From: Gelidibacter pelagius
GTDB lineage: Bacteria; Bacteroidota; Bacteroidia; Flavobacteriales; Flavobacteriaceae
Assembly: GCF_017581925.1 (NCBI RefSeq)
Contig: NZ_JAGEVG010000013.1
Span: 97,433-161,432 of the forward strand
Reading direction: 5' to 3'
DNA: 64,000 bases
In this document: positions 34,636 to 42,742 of the stretch, piece after piece
How positions within the stretch are numbered: position 1 is the first letter of the stretch
How the letters are laid out: each line of letters starts with the position of its first letter
The notes under the pieces: generated by a model
The model's database searches: none
Told to the model about the DNA's origin: nothing
The model's input: the letters and a program-made list of their open reading frames with translations, nothing else
Made by a program: the position numbers and the translations under genes

Positions 34636-35751
34636 ATGATTAAAAGAGCATTAGAAGAACAAATAAATAATCGATTTGGCAAAGGCAAAGCCATTCTTTT
34701 AATTGGTCCGCGTCAGGTGGGTAAGACCACCCTTTTCAACAAATTGTTAGAAAATAAGGAACATCTGTTTCTCAATGGCGATGATCCCACAGTTAGAAAA
34801 CTACTCACCAAACCAAATATAGAGCAACTCAAGAATATTATAGGAGGTTATAAGGTCGTGTTCATTGATGAGGCACAACGTATTGATAATATTGGTCTCA
34901 CTTTAAAGCTAATCACAGATCAACTCAAAGATGTTCAATTACTTGTTAGTGGCTCTTCTGCTTTTGAATTGAATAATCAAACACAAGAGCCATTGACTGG
35001 AAGGAAATGGGAATATCAGCTATATCCTATCTCTTGGTCTGAGTTCGAAGATAATGTTGGTTACCTAAAAGCACAACAGCAATTAGAATTGCGTATCGTT
35101 CACGGAATGTATCCAGATGTTATTAATAATTTCGGGGATGAAACCGCTGTTTTGAAACAGTTAACGGATAGTTATCTCTATAAAGATATTTTGAGTTATG
35201 GCGGAATCCGGAAACCAGAAATTTTAGAAAAATTATTAAGAGCTTTAGCCTTTCAAATTGGAAGTGAGGTAAGTTATAATGAATTGGCACAGTTGTTAGG
35301 TATCGATAAGAAAACCGTATCAAATTATATCGATTTGCTCTGTCAAGCCTATGTTGTTTTCAAGCTGCCAAGTTTTAGCAAAAACTTACGGAATGAAATT
35401 AAAACCAATCAAAAAATATATTTTTATGATACAGGTGTGAGAAATATGGTAATTGGTGACTTAAATCCGTTAGAAATACGACAGGACAAAGGCAACCTTT
35501 GGGAAAATTTTTTAATCGCAGAGCGACTAAAGCATAATGCCTATAATAGTTCGTTGGCTAAATGTTATTTCTGGCGAACCGTGCAACAACAAGAAATTGA
35601 TTATGTAGAGGAAGAAGCCGGAAAAGTAATGGGATTTGAAATAAAATGGAACCCAAAAAGTAAGTTCAAAATCCCTAAAACTTTTGTTGAAACCTACAAA
35701 ACGGAGGTTGATGTAATTACTAATGAGAATTTCAGGGAGTTTATAGGTTAA
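34636..35751 (+). CDS. AAA ATPase with C-terminal DUF4143
   Basis: The 371-residue protein has Walker A LLIGPRQVGKTTLFNKL near residue 20, Walker B VVFIDEAQRIDNIGLTLK, sensor 1 LLVSGSSAFELN, and GRKWEYQLYPISWSE, all typical of the AAA_14 family. The C-terminal DUF4143 part has QLTDSYLYKDILSYGGIRK, LAQLLGIDKKTVSNYIDLL (a winged-helix-like HTH), and a nuclease-like end VQQQEIDYVEEEAGKVMGFEIKW, resembling a PD-(D/E)xK core. These proteins occur widely next to mobile and defence genes; the molecular role is unknown. The HTH makes it a candidate for binding its own upstream palindromes. Confidence 0.87.
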   Translation: MIKRALEEQINNRFGKGKAILLIGPRQVGKTTLFNKLLENKEHLFLNGDDPTVRKLLTKPNIEQLKNIIGGYKVVFIDEAQRIDNIGLTLKLITDQLKDVQLLVSGSSAFELNNQTQEPLTGRKWEYQLYPISWSEFEDNVGYLKAQQQLELRIVHGMYPDVINNFGDETAVLKQLTDSYLYKDILSYGGIRKPEILEKLLRALAFQIGSEVSYNELAQLLGIDKKTVSNYIDLLCQAYVVFKLPSFSKNLRNEIKTNQKIYFYDTGVRNMVIGDLNPLEIRQDKGNLWENFLIAERLKHNAYNSSLAKCYFWRTVQQQEIDYVEEEAGKVMGFEIKWNPKSKFKIPKTFVETYKTEVDVITNENFREFIG

Positions 35752-35812
35752 AATGGAGATCAGGTTGAAATAAGGCAACATGAGATATGTCGCTTATTTA
35801 CATCATATTCGC

Positions 35813-35836
35813 TATATCTGTCGTAAATAAACGACA
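35813..35836 (+). promoter_or_regulatory. -7-like box and palindrome before a decayed HTH gene
   Basis: TATATCTG (35813-35820, one base off TAnnTTTG) overlaps an inverted repeat TGTCGT (35819-35824) and ACGACA (35831-35836). An ATG follows 2 bp later at 35839. The layout repeats that at 34609-34636 and 38350-38387 with a different palindrome sequence. Confidence 0.55.
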
Positions 35837-35838
35837 TA

Positions 35839-35916
35839 ATGATTTCTAAGAAACCATACTTCCCCTAAATATCAGAAAGTCTTTGATGAAATAGGAGAAA
35901 ATATAAAAACGTATTG
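35839..35916 (+). pseudogene. Possible remnant of a HipB-like HTH antitoxin N-terminus
   Basis: From the ATG at 35839 the translation is MISKKPYFP and then a stop. A second frame near 35882 gives FDEIGENIK. Flavobacterial HipB-type antitoxins often begin MKISK.. and run into a xxIGENIRLAR motif, so this may be the two ends of a shifted start. The match is short and weak. The promoter-palindrome upstream is the stronger evidence. The rest of 35752-36199 has no gene pattern. Confidence 0.3.
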
Positions 35917-36199
35917 AATACAATATAAATAAACATCAAAAATATTTTAGTAAACTTTCAAGAAGACCACTAAAACTCACTACCTCTCTCGAAACTTTAC
36001 TACAATTGAATCTACCGACTTCATAAAAGAACGGTTATCATTTTAAATTTATGCTTTCAATTGGGAAAAACTTCTTATTACTCAATCCGCTGTAGCTTTT
36101 TGAAGCTGATGAATGCGTCTATAGAATCGAGCTCCAATATGCTCTACTTGAGTATCCTTAAGTTGTATAGAGTGTTTTTTAAATTGATAAATTTAGTCG

Positions 36200-36207
36200 T
36201 AACTTTG
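36200..36207 (+). promoter_or_regulatory. -7 promoter box of the hybrid kinase
   Basis: TAACTTTG matches the Bacteroidota -7 consensus TAnnTTTG and is followed by CCGCC, a common pattern downstream of strong flavobacterial promoters. It is 26 bp upstream of the ATG at 36233. A -33 TTG at ideal spacing is not clear. Confidence 0.55.
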
Positions 36208-36232
36208 CCGCCGAATCCCCATTTCACCTATA

Positions 36233-38038
36233 ATGACCTATATTTTCGAAAAGATTGATCGCGTTTTTAGCCATTTAATATTTAGAGAAAAAGATCCCAT
36301 AGATCGTGCCCGCATTAAAATGCTGTCCTATATTTTGATCTTATACCCTCTATTTACCGGTATCTTGATTTTGGCTTACCTTATAACTGGTGAAACCCTG
36401 CACCTGATCAGAGTCGTGTTTGTTTTTACTGGAACGCTATCACTGTTGGCAGTAGCCTATTTTACACATGCTTGGAAACTTGTATCACATGTTGTACTAT
36501 TTATCTGTGGCCTGGTCATCTGGAGTAATCTTTTAGTTTATGTTCAGGGTATTGACCTTGAAACAGTACAGTGCATTTGGTTGGGCTGCATGCTAAGCTT
36601 TTATATGCATGGCTCAAAATGGGGATGGATTTATTCAATGATTTATATTTTGCCGGCTGTTATTTTTACAGCGTTTAGCAGTGATAGATTATTTAATCTT
36701 GGGATAAATCCTACCGATCAGAGCCAAATCTCTTATTTGTTTGTGATTTCCTATAATTTTTTGCTCATCATTTTTCTTCACTATTACTTTTTTAAGGAGT
36801 TTAATCGGAATTTCCTCAGTCTGACCCATACTAAAAATGAACTCAAAGACCTTAATAGCAAACTTAAATTGAGTTTGAGTGAAGTTGAGAAATTGTCTAA
36901 CGCTCGAATGGAATTTCTTTCAACCATGTCGCACGAATTGCGTACGCCGTTAAACGGTGTGATTGGAATGTCCAATATATTGCTGCTTCAAAACCCTCGC
37001 GAAGATCAGGAAGAGAATCTGGCGCTCCTGAAATTCTCAACTGAGAATCTGCTGTCTCTCGTTAATAACGTTCTTGACTATAATAAATTCGACTGGAATA
37101 AGGTCGAATTGGAAAATGTTCCGTTTAATCTCTCTGCACTAATCAAGAATAATTTTTATAGTATTAAACAAAAGGCACAGAAGAAATCACTCCAAATGGT
37201 TCTCGAAATAGATCATAAGTTAAAGGATGTTAGTGTCGTTAGCGATCCCACCAGGATCACGCAAATTTTATCCAATTTGATGAATAACGCCATTAATTTT
37301 ACCGAAAATGGCACTGTGAGTTTGTGTGTTCAGACCAAAGATATTTCCGATGGCAAAATGAAGGTTCATTTCATTATACAAGACACAGGAATAGGGATAG
37401 AGCCAAATAGACAGGAAAGTATCTTTGAGCCTTATGTTCAGGCTGCTTCCAATACTACCCGGCATTACGGAGGAACTGGGCTTGGGCTTCCAATTGTGAG
37501 AAAAATATTAGGCATGTTTAATAGTCACGTACAATTGGAAAGCGAGCCAAATAGTGGCACAAAAATCTCTTTCGATTTGGAACTGGATTATGAGAAGTTG
37601 CCAGTTTCCAAGACTCTTGAGCGTTTAAAAGGTGTTACTGATTTGGGACATCTCAGGGTTTTAGTTGCAGAAGATAATGAGGTAAATAAATTAGTGATTA
37701 AAAAAACCTTGGAAAAATGGAATATCGTACCGGAAATTGCAGGAAATGGTGCCATTGCCGTACAAAAATTAGAGCAGGAAAATTTTGATTTGATTCTGAT
37801 GGATTTGTTTATGCCCGTTATGGATGGTTATGAAGCAACCAAAACTATTAGGAAATTTAAAGATCCAACAAAGGCAAGTATTCCTATTATAGCCCTTACG
37901 GCGCAATTTGACCAGAAAGTGGCTCAAAAAGTATTAAAGGCCACAATGGACGACTACCTTTCCAAGCCATTTAACCCAGACGATCTTTTTAAAAAGTTAA
38001 ATACCATCGCAAATAGGAAAGTGGAAGTGTACACCTAA
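36233..38038 (+). CDS. Hybrid sensor histidine kinase with receiver domain
   Basis: The 601-residue protein has about six N-terminal membrane segments (residues 28-190), a short coiled coil (LKDLNSKLKLSLSEVEKLSN), a HisKA with the phosphoacceptor STMSHELRTPLNGVIGM (near residue 240), a HATPase with LSNLMNNAINFTENG and QDTGIGIEPNRQ and GGTGLGLPIVRKIL, then a C-terminal receiver (VLVAEDNEVNKLVIKK, LILMDLFMPVMDGYEA with the Asp, IIALTA, DDYLSKPFNPDDL). No HPt domain is seen nearby. There is no obvious periplasmic sensor domain. The output partner is unknown. Confidence 0.92.
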   Translation: MTYIFEKIDRVFSHLIFREKDPIDRARIKMLSYILILYPLFTGILILAYLITGETLHLIRVVFVFTGTLSLLAVAYFTHAWKLVSHVVLFICGLVIWSNLLVYVQGIDLETVQCIWLGCMLSFYMHGSKWGWIYSMIYILPAVIFTAFSSDRLFNLGINPTDQSQISYLFVISYNFLLIIFLHYYFFKEFNRNFLSLTHTKNELKDLNSKLKLSLSEVEKLSNARMEFLSTMSHELRTPLNGVIGMSNILLLQNPREDQEENLALLKFSTENLLSLVNNVLDYNKFDWNKVELENVPFNLSALIKNNFYSIKQKAQKKSLQMVLEIDHKLKDVSVVSDPTRITQILSNLMNNAINFTENGTVSLCVQTKDISDGKMKVHFIIQDTGIGIEPNRQESIFEPYVQAASNTTRHYGGTGLGLPIVRKILGMFNSHVQLESEPNSGTKISFDLELDYEKLPVSKTLERLKGVTDLGHLRVLVAEDNEVNKLVIKKTLEKWNIVPEIAGNGAIAVQKLEQENFDLILMDLFMPVMDGYEATKTIRKFKDPTKASIPIIALTAQFDQKVAQKVLKATMDDYLSKPFNPDDLFKKLNTIANRKVEVYT

Positions 38039-38102
38039 GGCAAACCATTATAATTGCTTCAATGGAATGGTTTTTAATAACGAAGTCTAAAGGTACAATG
38101 GT

Positions 38103-38190
38103 TTAAATTAGTGAAACTCAATTTTTAAAAATTGTGTAGCAATGTATTAAAAATTGATAGTTGTCCAATATCGGGATAATCCCGCTTTTC
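38103..38190 (+). repeat. Long dispersed direct repeat, copy 1
   Basis: Shares about 60-70 matching bases with 63828-63905: TTAAATTAGTGAAACTCAAT, then TTTTAAAA.TTG.G.AGCAA, TTAAAAATTG, and finally TAATCCCGCTTTT. It contains a perfect palindrome CAATTTTTAAAAATTG at 38119-38134. It follows the stop of the hybrid kinase gene by 64 bp. Confidence 0.75.
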
Positions 38191-38260
38191 AGATGGATCT
38201 TTATTTTTTATTCCCCGTCACGCTCTGTCGTCGAAGTTAAAATAGTATAACTAATTCGAT

Positions 38261-38283
38261 ACCTCGTACTCTCGGGACGAGGT
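38261..38283. repeat. Short GC-rich palindrome, REP-like
   Basis: ACCTCGT (38261-38267) and ACGAGGT (38277-38283) form a perfect 7-bp inverted repeat around a 9-nt loop. It resembles the ACCTCGTGGGCTTTCCCGCTC part of repeat copy D at 20179. The nearby GCCTGTCTGCCGGACGG (about 38568-38584) resembles the reverse complement of GCCGGTCGGACAGGC in the same copy. Confidence 0.5.
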
Positions 38284-38349
38284 AGTTCATTTTAAAATGA
38301 ATACTTAAACTTGAGCTGATAAATTGATTCAATCAACTCAAAAAATCAT

Positions 38350-38384
38350 TATATTTGAGCCGAATAACTGTTTTAATCGGCTCA
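38350..38384 (+). promoter_or_regulatory. Promoter-palindrome element of the decayed Fic gene
   Basis: TATATTTG (38350-38357) overlaps the left arm of an inverted repeat TGAGCCGA (38356-38363) and TCGGCTCA (38377-38384). The ATG of the Fic remnant follows 2 bp later. Same architecture as the ATPase promoter but with a different palindrome, as expected of a gene-specific operator. Confidence 0.65.
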
Positions 38385-38386
38385 TA

Positions 38387-38520
38387 ATGATTTATGATTG
38401 GCAGCAACCTCAAAGGCTACCGCCACTCGAGATCTTCAAGATTTGGTTGGCAAAGGTATATTCATTGCAGCTGGTGGTGGTAGGAGTACACGCTATGAGC
38501 TATCTTTAGAAACAGATTAG
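38387..38520 (+). pseudogene. Fic-family protein gene with internal deletion
   Basis: The first codons from 38387 read MIYDWQQP, the usual start of DUF4172-Fic proteins (M..WQQ.xWP). About 20 bp later a different frame reads ATATRDLQDLVGKGIFIAA and GGGRSTRYELSLETD, then stops at 38518-38520; that is the typical C-terminal winged HTH of Fic proteins. All of the central Fic domain, including its HxFx(D/E)GNGR motif, is missing. So the gene was reduced to its two ends by one large deletion, leaving about 135 bp. The downstream 240 bp to the restriction gene has nothing else recognised. Confidence 0.82.
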
Positions 38521-38760
38521 TGTCCTTAGATTAAAATCCGTTTCTTTCATTCCTCTTCATTTCGCGCCTGTCTGCCGGACGGATAAGAAAAACTTCATTT
38601 TGATAAAACAGTTCCCTTTCACATCTTGAAGAGTTTGGGAAATGCCTACCGATCAATTGCCTAAATCCTATAAATATTCAGATAGAATGTAGGTCGTCAA
38701 TTCGCTAATGCTAAGTAAGTTTTACTATTTTAGAGGCTCAATAACACTCTATAGAATTTA

Positions 38761-41700
38761 ATGGCATTATTTCAAGCATCAGTACTTAAATCGCATCTCG
38801 CTTTACTCGATGACGCAATAGTTGACAAAGCATATAAGAAATATCAAAACTACTTTTGGAATCCTACCATTCAGGAGAACATCAAGAGTGCTAAAGAAGA
38901 ACAATATCAAGCGACCTTTCTAAATGAGTTGTTCGTTACTGTTTTAGGTTATACGCTGTTTCCAAACCCTAATTACAATCTAACCACCGAATTTAAAAAC
39001 GAGAAGAACAATAGAAAAGCAGACGGAGCGATTTTAAAAGAAGGTGTTGCCATTGGCGTTATTGAATTAAAGGGAACAAATACAAAAGATTTAGAGAGTA
39101 TTCGCCGCCAGGCTTTTGACTATAAAGCCAATCACAAAGATTGTGTTTATGTGATCACCTCTAATTTTGAAAAACTTCGGTTTTATGTTAATGATGCCAC
39201 AGAGTTTGAAGAGTTCGATCTGTTTACACTCACGCCAGAGCGTTTTAAGTTACTGTTCCTGTGCTTAGAGATCAAGAACATACTAAGTCAGACACCGCTT
39301 AAAATCAAGGAAGCATCCGTTCGGGTGGAGGAGGAGATTACCAAAGCCTTCTATAAGGATTATTCCATCTTTAAACGTGAACTGTACAGGGATTTAGTTA
39401 AGCGAAATGCCAAAACTGTAAAGGCGAAGTTAAGTGAAACCAATCTTTTAGAAAATCACGATTATATCGTTCGGCTGGAAAAGAATGTGAAGCTCACCTT
39501 GTTTCAAAAATCCCAAAAATTAATCGACCGCTTTTTATTTATTTTCTTTGCCGAAGACAGAATGCTATTGCCATATAACTCGACCCTTCAAATTTTAAAC
39601 AAATGGAAAGACGACTGGGATTTTGGCGATGAACGCCCATTATACGATCTCTTTAAACAGTATTTCCACTTTTTGGACACGGGCAGAAAAGGGACACAGA
39701 GCCGTGCCGAAATCTACGCCTACAACGGTGGTTTGTTTAAACCCGATGCCATTTTGGATGCGCTCGAAATTGATAATGATCTTTTGTATAAATACACGTC
39801 GTTATTATCCAATTACGATTTTGAAAGTCAGATAGACGTCAACATCCTTGGACATATTTTTGAAAACTCGCTCAATGAGATTGAAAGTGTCAACGCAGAA
39901 ATCGAAGGCGCCGAATTTGACAAACAGACCAGTAAACGTAAAAAGGATGGTGTTTTCTATACTCCTAAATACATTACCAAATACATAGTAGAAAATACGG
40001 TTGGTAAGCTTTGTGAAGAAAAGAAAATCGAGCTGGACTTCCATGAAGAAGAATATTTTAAAGGCCGTAAAAACAGAAATAAAACCACCGTTGAGAAACT
40101 GGTCAAGATTTTAGATGACTACCGCGAATGGTTATTGCAATTGACCATCTGTGATCCAGCCTGTGGTTCTGGTGCATTTTTGAACCAAGCCTTGGATTTT
40201 CTGATTAAGGAACACGCCTATATTGACGAACTCAAAACCAAGCTTTTGGGTGGTGGCTTACAATTCCCTGATATTGAAAACACCATTTTGGAAAATAATA
40301 TTTATGGTGTTGACTTGAATGAAGAAAGCGTCGAGATTGCAAAACTTTCTCTTTGGTTGCGAACTGCACAGCCACGAAGGAAACTGAATGATTTGAGCAG
40401 TAATGTTAAATGTGGGAACAGTTTAATTGATGATAAAAAGGTTGCGGGAAGTAAGGCTTTTAAGTGGGAGGAGGAGTTTCCTCAGGTTTTTAGGAAAAAG
40501 AATTTAAAAGCATACCATATCACCACGGCTGTACATGATAGTAGAACTTCCGATAGGATGGTAAAGTATAAAGTACGTGAGCGTCGAGATATGGGCACAA
40601 ACCCTTATCCCAAAGTAGTGTATTTCACTGACACCGATGATTTGATTGTAAGCAAGACCGTAGCTGGAATTGTAAAAGAAGATGGATTAAGACTTTTGGC
40701 GTATAATATATGTGGAGATCATATTCATTTGCTGTTGGTATGTGATATAAACGATATCCCGCGTATTATGCAGAAGATAAAGTCGGTAACGTCAAAAATA
40801 CTGACAAAGGAGCATGTTGTTGCTGTTGCAAGGGAGCATGCTCCCTTGTCAAAAAAGAAAAAGCCGCTATGGCAGCAAAAATACAGTCCGCCAAAAGAGA
40901 TAACCAGTGAAAGACAGTTATATAACACGATTAATTATATCCGAAATAACAGGAGCAAGCATCAGATGCCAGAACATAGTGAGCAGCTACAATCAATTAT
41001 AGATGGCATGACCATGCCTGAAGCCGAGGCTTTTAAAGCTGAGTTCACCGGTGGATTTGATGTTGTGATTGGGAATCCGCCTTATGTAAGACAAGAGTTA
41101 TTTAAGGAAATAAAACCTTATTTGAGCACAAGATATAAATGCTATAATAGCACAGCAGATTTATATACTTATTTTTTTGAAAAGAGTATAAAGGAACTTA
41201 TTAAACCAGATGGACTTTATAGTATTATAGTTGCAAATAAATGGATGAGGGCTAATTATGGTAAGGAATTAAGAGTATGGCTTAGAAATAAAAATATCAT
41301 AGAAATAATTGACTTTAAAGATCTACCTGTTTTTGCAGATGCTACTGCTTATCCTTGTATTATTACTGTAGGAGGTAAGAATATTAGTGAAAAGTTCACG
41401 GGTGTTGAAGTTGATACATTAGACTTCTCCAGTCTCGATCAATATGTTAATGATTACAGGAAAACTGTAAATAAAAGGTTTCTGAGTGATGAAGCTTGGT
41501 CGTTAGCTGATGAGGGCGTTGCAAATATTGTATCTCGCCTAATGGAAAAATTTGAGAGTTTAAAGCAATTCATTGATGGGAAAATGTACGTAGGACTTAA
41601 AACAGGTTTAAATGATGCTTTTATCGTAGATCAAGAGTTTTATGAAAAATTAGAGTCAAGTTCTAAAGATTACAGTAAGATTGTAAAGCCTTATGGCGTG

Positions 41701-42585
41701 GGAAGGGATTTATCGAGGTATGGGAAACCTTCAATTAATAAATATATCATTGCTATACCAAGTAAATGGACAAATAAAGAAGGTGAATTTGAAAACGAAA
41801 ATCAAGCTTGGCAATGGTTTGCAGCAAATTATCCAATACTAACCAATCATTTAAAACCCTTTGAAAAACGTGCGAAAAAAAGAAGTGATCAAGGTAATTA
41901 TTGGTGGGAACTTCGAGCTTGTGATTATTATAATGAATTTGAGAAACCTAAAATTGTTTATCCCGAAATAGCAACTGAGGGACGATTTACAATAGATATA
42001 GAAAACACATATTTTGATATGACTAGTTTTATTATAGGTTCTGATTCTGAAGAATTGTTAGGGGTTTTAAATTCCAAACTTATAAGTTTCATTTTTGGAG
42101 AAATTAGTTCTGAAATAAGAGGTGGGTTTTTGAGATGGAAACGTCAGTATGTCTATAATTTACCAATTCCACAAAAAATAGAGGACTCAAGGTTAAAATC
42201 TAAGGTTGGACACGTGATTGAACTAATAGCAAAATATGATAGTACAATACACAAGTTTTCAAGTTTCTTTCAATCAAAAATTACATTTTGCATATCTTCA
42301 AAGAAACTCGAAAACTGGCACGAACTATCCTTCGGAGACTTCATCAAAGAACTCAACAAAGCCATAAAATCTACCAATAGAGAAAGAGCCAAAGAAAGTT
42401 TGGAACCAATCCCAGAGCTCACCAAAAAAGATGAATTTGAGTGGATGGAGCTCTTTGAGGAAAACAAGAAGAAAGCACAAGAACTTCAATCTCAAATAGA
42501 CAAAACAGAAAAGGAAATTGATCAGATGGTTTATGAGTTGTATGGGTTGACGGAGGAGGAAATTAAAATTGTGGAAAATAGTTAA
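38761..42585 (+). CDS. Fused restriction-methyltransferase (type IIG/Eco57I-like) with embedded HUH transposase domain
   Basis: The 1274-residue single-chain protein has an N-terminal PD-(D/E)xK nuclease core (Asp88 in RKADGAIL, then IELKG with Glu102 and Lys104), a helical linker, an N6-adenine methyltransferase (motif I DPACGSGAFLNQ at 465; YGVDLNEESVEIAKLSLWL; CGNSLID at 551; motif IV IGNPPYVRQE with Asn772), a TaqI-like target recognition domain (VKPYGVGRDLSRYGK near 975, ending in FLRWKRQYVYNLPIP), and a C-terminal helical tail. Between CGNSLID and NPPY lies an extra segment of about 160 residues, 584-745, that is a Y1/REP-type HUH transposase domain. In ordinary relatives this gap is only about 25 residues (FPEVF..GGFDVVIGNPPY). 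No separate specificity or restriction gene is nearby, as fits a type IIG system. Confidence 0.92.
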   Translation: MALFQASVLKSHLALLDDAIVDKAYKKYQNYFWNPTIQENIKSAKEEQYQATFLNELFVTVLGYTLFPNPNYNLTTEFKNEKNNRKADGAILKEGVAIGVIELKGTNTKDLESIRRQAFDYKANHKDCVYVITSNFEKLRFYVNDATEFEEFDLFTLTPERFKLLFLCLEIKNILSQTPLKIKEASVRVEEEITKAFYKDYSIFKRELYRDLVKRNAKTVKAKLSETNLLENHDYIVRLEKNVKLTLFQKSQKLIDRFLFIFFAEDRMLLPYNSTLQILNKWKDDWDFGDERPLYDLFKQYFHFLDTGRKGTQSRAEIYAYNGGLFKPDAILDALEIDNDLLYKYTSLLSNYDFESQIDVNILGHIFENSLNEIESVNAEIEGAEFDKQTSKRKKDGVFYTPKYITKYIVENTVGKLCEEKKIELDFHEEEYFKGRKNRNKTTVEKLVKILDDYREWLLQLTICDPACGSGAFLNQALDFLIKEHAYIDELKTKLLGGGLQFPDIENTILENNIYGVDLNEESVEIAKLSLWLRTAQPRRKLNDLSSNVKCGNSLIDDKKVAGSKAFKWEEEFPQVFRKKNLKAYHITTAVHDSRTSDRMVKYKVRERRDMGTNPYPKVVYFTDTDDLIVSKTVAGIVKEDGLRLLAYNICGDHIHLLLVCDINDIPRIMQKIKSVTSKILTKEHVVAVAREHAPLSKKKKPLWQQKYSPPKEITSERQLYNTINYIRNNRSKHQMPEHSEQLQSIIDGMTMPEAEAFKAEFTGGFDVVIGNPPYVRQELFKEIKPYLSTRYKCYNSTADLYTYFFEKSIKELIKPDGLYSIIVANKWMRANYGKELRVWLRNKNIIEIIDFKDLPVFADATAYPCIITVGGKNISEKFTGVEVDTLDFSSLDQYVNDYRKTVNKRFLSDEAWSLADEGVANIVSRLMEKFESLKQFIDGKMYVGLKTGLNDAFIVDQEFYEKLESSSKDYSKIVKPYGVGRDLSRYGKPSINKYIIAIPSKWTNKEGEFENENQAWQWFAANYPILTNHLKPFEKRAKKRSDQGNYWWELRACDYYNEFEKPKIVYPEIATEGRFTIDIENTYFDMTSFIIGSDSEELLGVLNSKLISFIFGEISSEIRGGFLRWKRQYVYNLPIPQKIEDSRLKSKVGHVIELIAKYDSTIHKFSSFFQSKITFCISSKKLENWHELSFGDFIKELNKAIKSTNRERAKESLEPIPELTKKDEFEWMELFEENKKKAQELQSQIDKTEKEIDQMVYELYGLTEEEIKIVENS
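40498..41000 (+). mobile_element. In-frame IS200/REP-associated (Y1, HUH) transposase domain inside the restriction gene
   Basis: Residues about 580-746 begin KKNLKAYHITTAVHDS, with RMVKYKVRERRDMG next. The HUH metal motif is NICGDHIHLLLV (His654, His656), and the candidate catalytic Tyr is Tyr726 in NTINYIRNNRSKHQ, which corresponds to the YIxxNP-type helix of REP-associated tyrosine transposases. Order and spacing (about 70 residues from HUH to Tyr) fit the family. The frame is open throughout and re-enters the methyltransferase at GGFDVVIGNPPY. I see no flanking IS ends or target duplications. Confidence 0.87.
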
Positions 42586-42720
42586 TAAAAGGGATATTTT
42601 AATTCGATTTTGATTCACGAACACAACTATAAAAAATATTAAATTGTGAGTAAATTAAAATCGTAGAAAATAGTTAATAAATGGGACATTTTAATTCGAT
42701 TTTGATTCACGAACACAACA
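42560..42720 (+). repeat. 92-bp spaced direct repeat of the restriction gene 3' end
   Basis: Copy 1 (42560-42628) covers the last 8 codons, the stop and 43 bp of downstream DNA. Copy 2 (42652-42720) repeats it with about 65 of 69 identical bases. Shared blocks include GAAAATAGTTAATAAA and TTTTAATTCGATTTTGATTC and ACGAACACAAC. Copy 2 no longer encodes a gene end in frame (Gln/Trp codons became TAG). A 23-bp AT-rich spacer separates them. Confidence 0.9.
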
Positions 42721-42742
42721 ATTTGAAATAATAAAGTCATAA

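Noticed and set aside
36061..36258. Small ORF before the hybrid kinase
   Set aside because: It overlaps the kinase start and the TAACTTTG promoter box and has no similarity to a known protein.
38324..38509. 61-residue ORF at the Fic remnant
   Set aside because: It is a chance read across the deletion: its second half is the wrong frame of the Fic C-terminal HTH.
40498..41000. Insertion sequence that inactivates the restriction gene
   Set aside because: The frame is continuous, methyltransferase motifs flank it at the expected places, and no ends or target duplications are visible.
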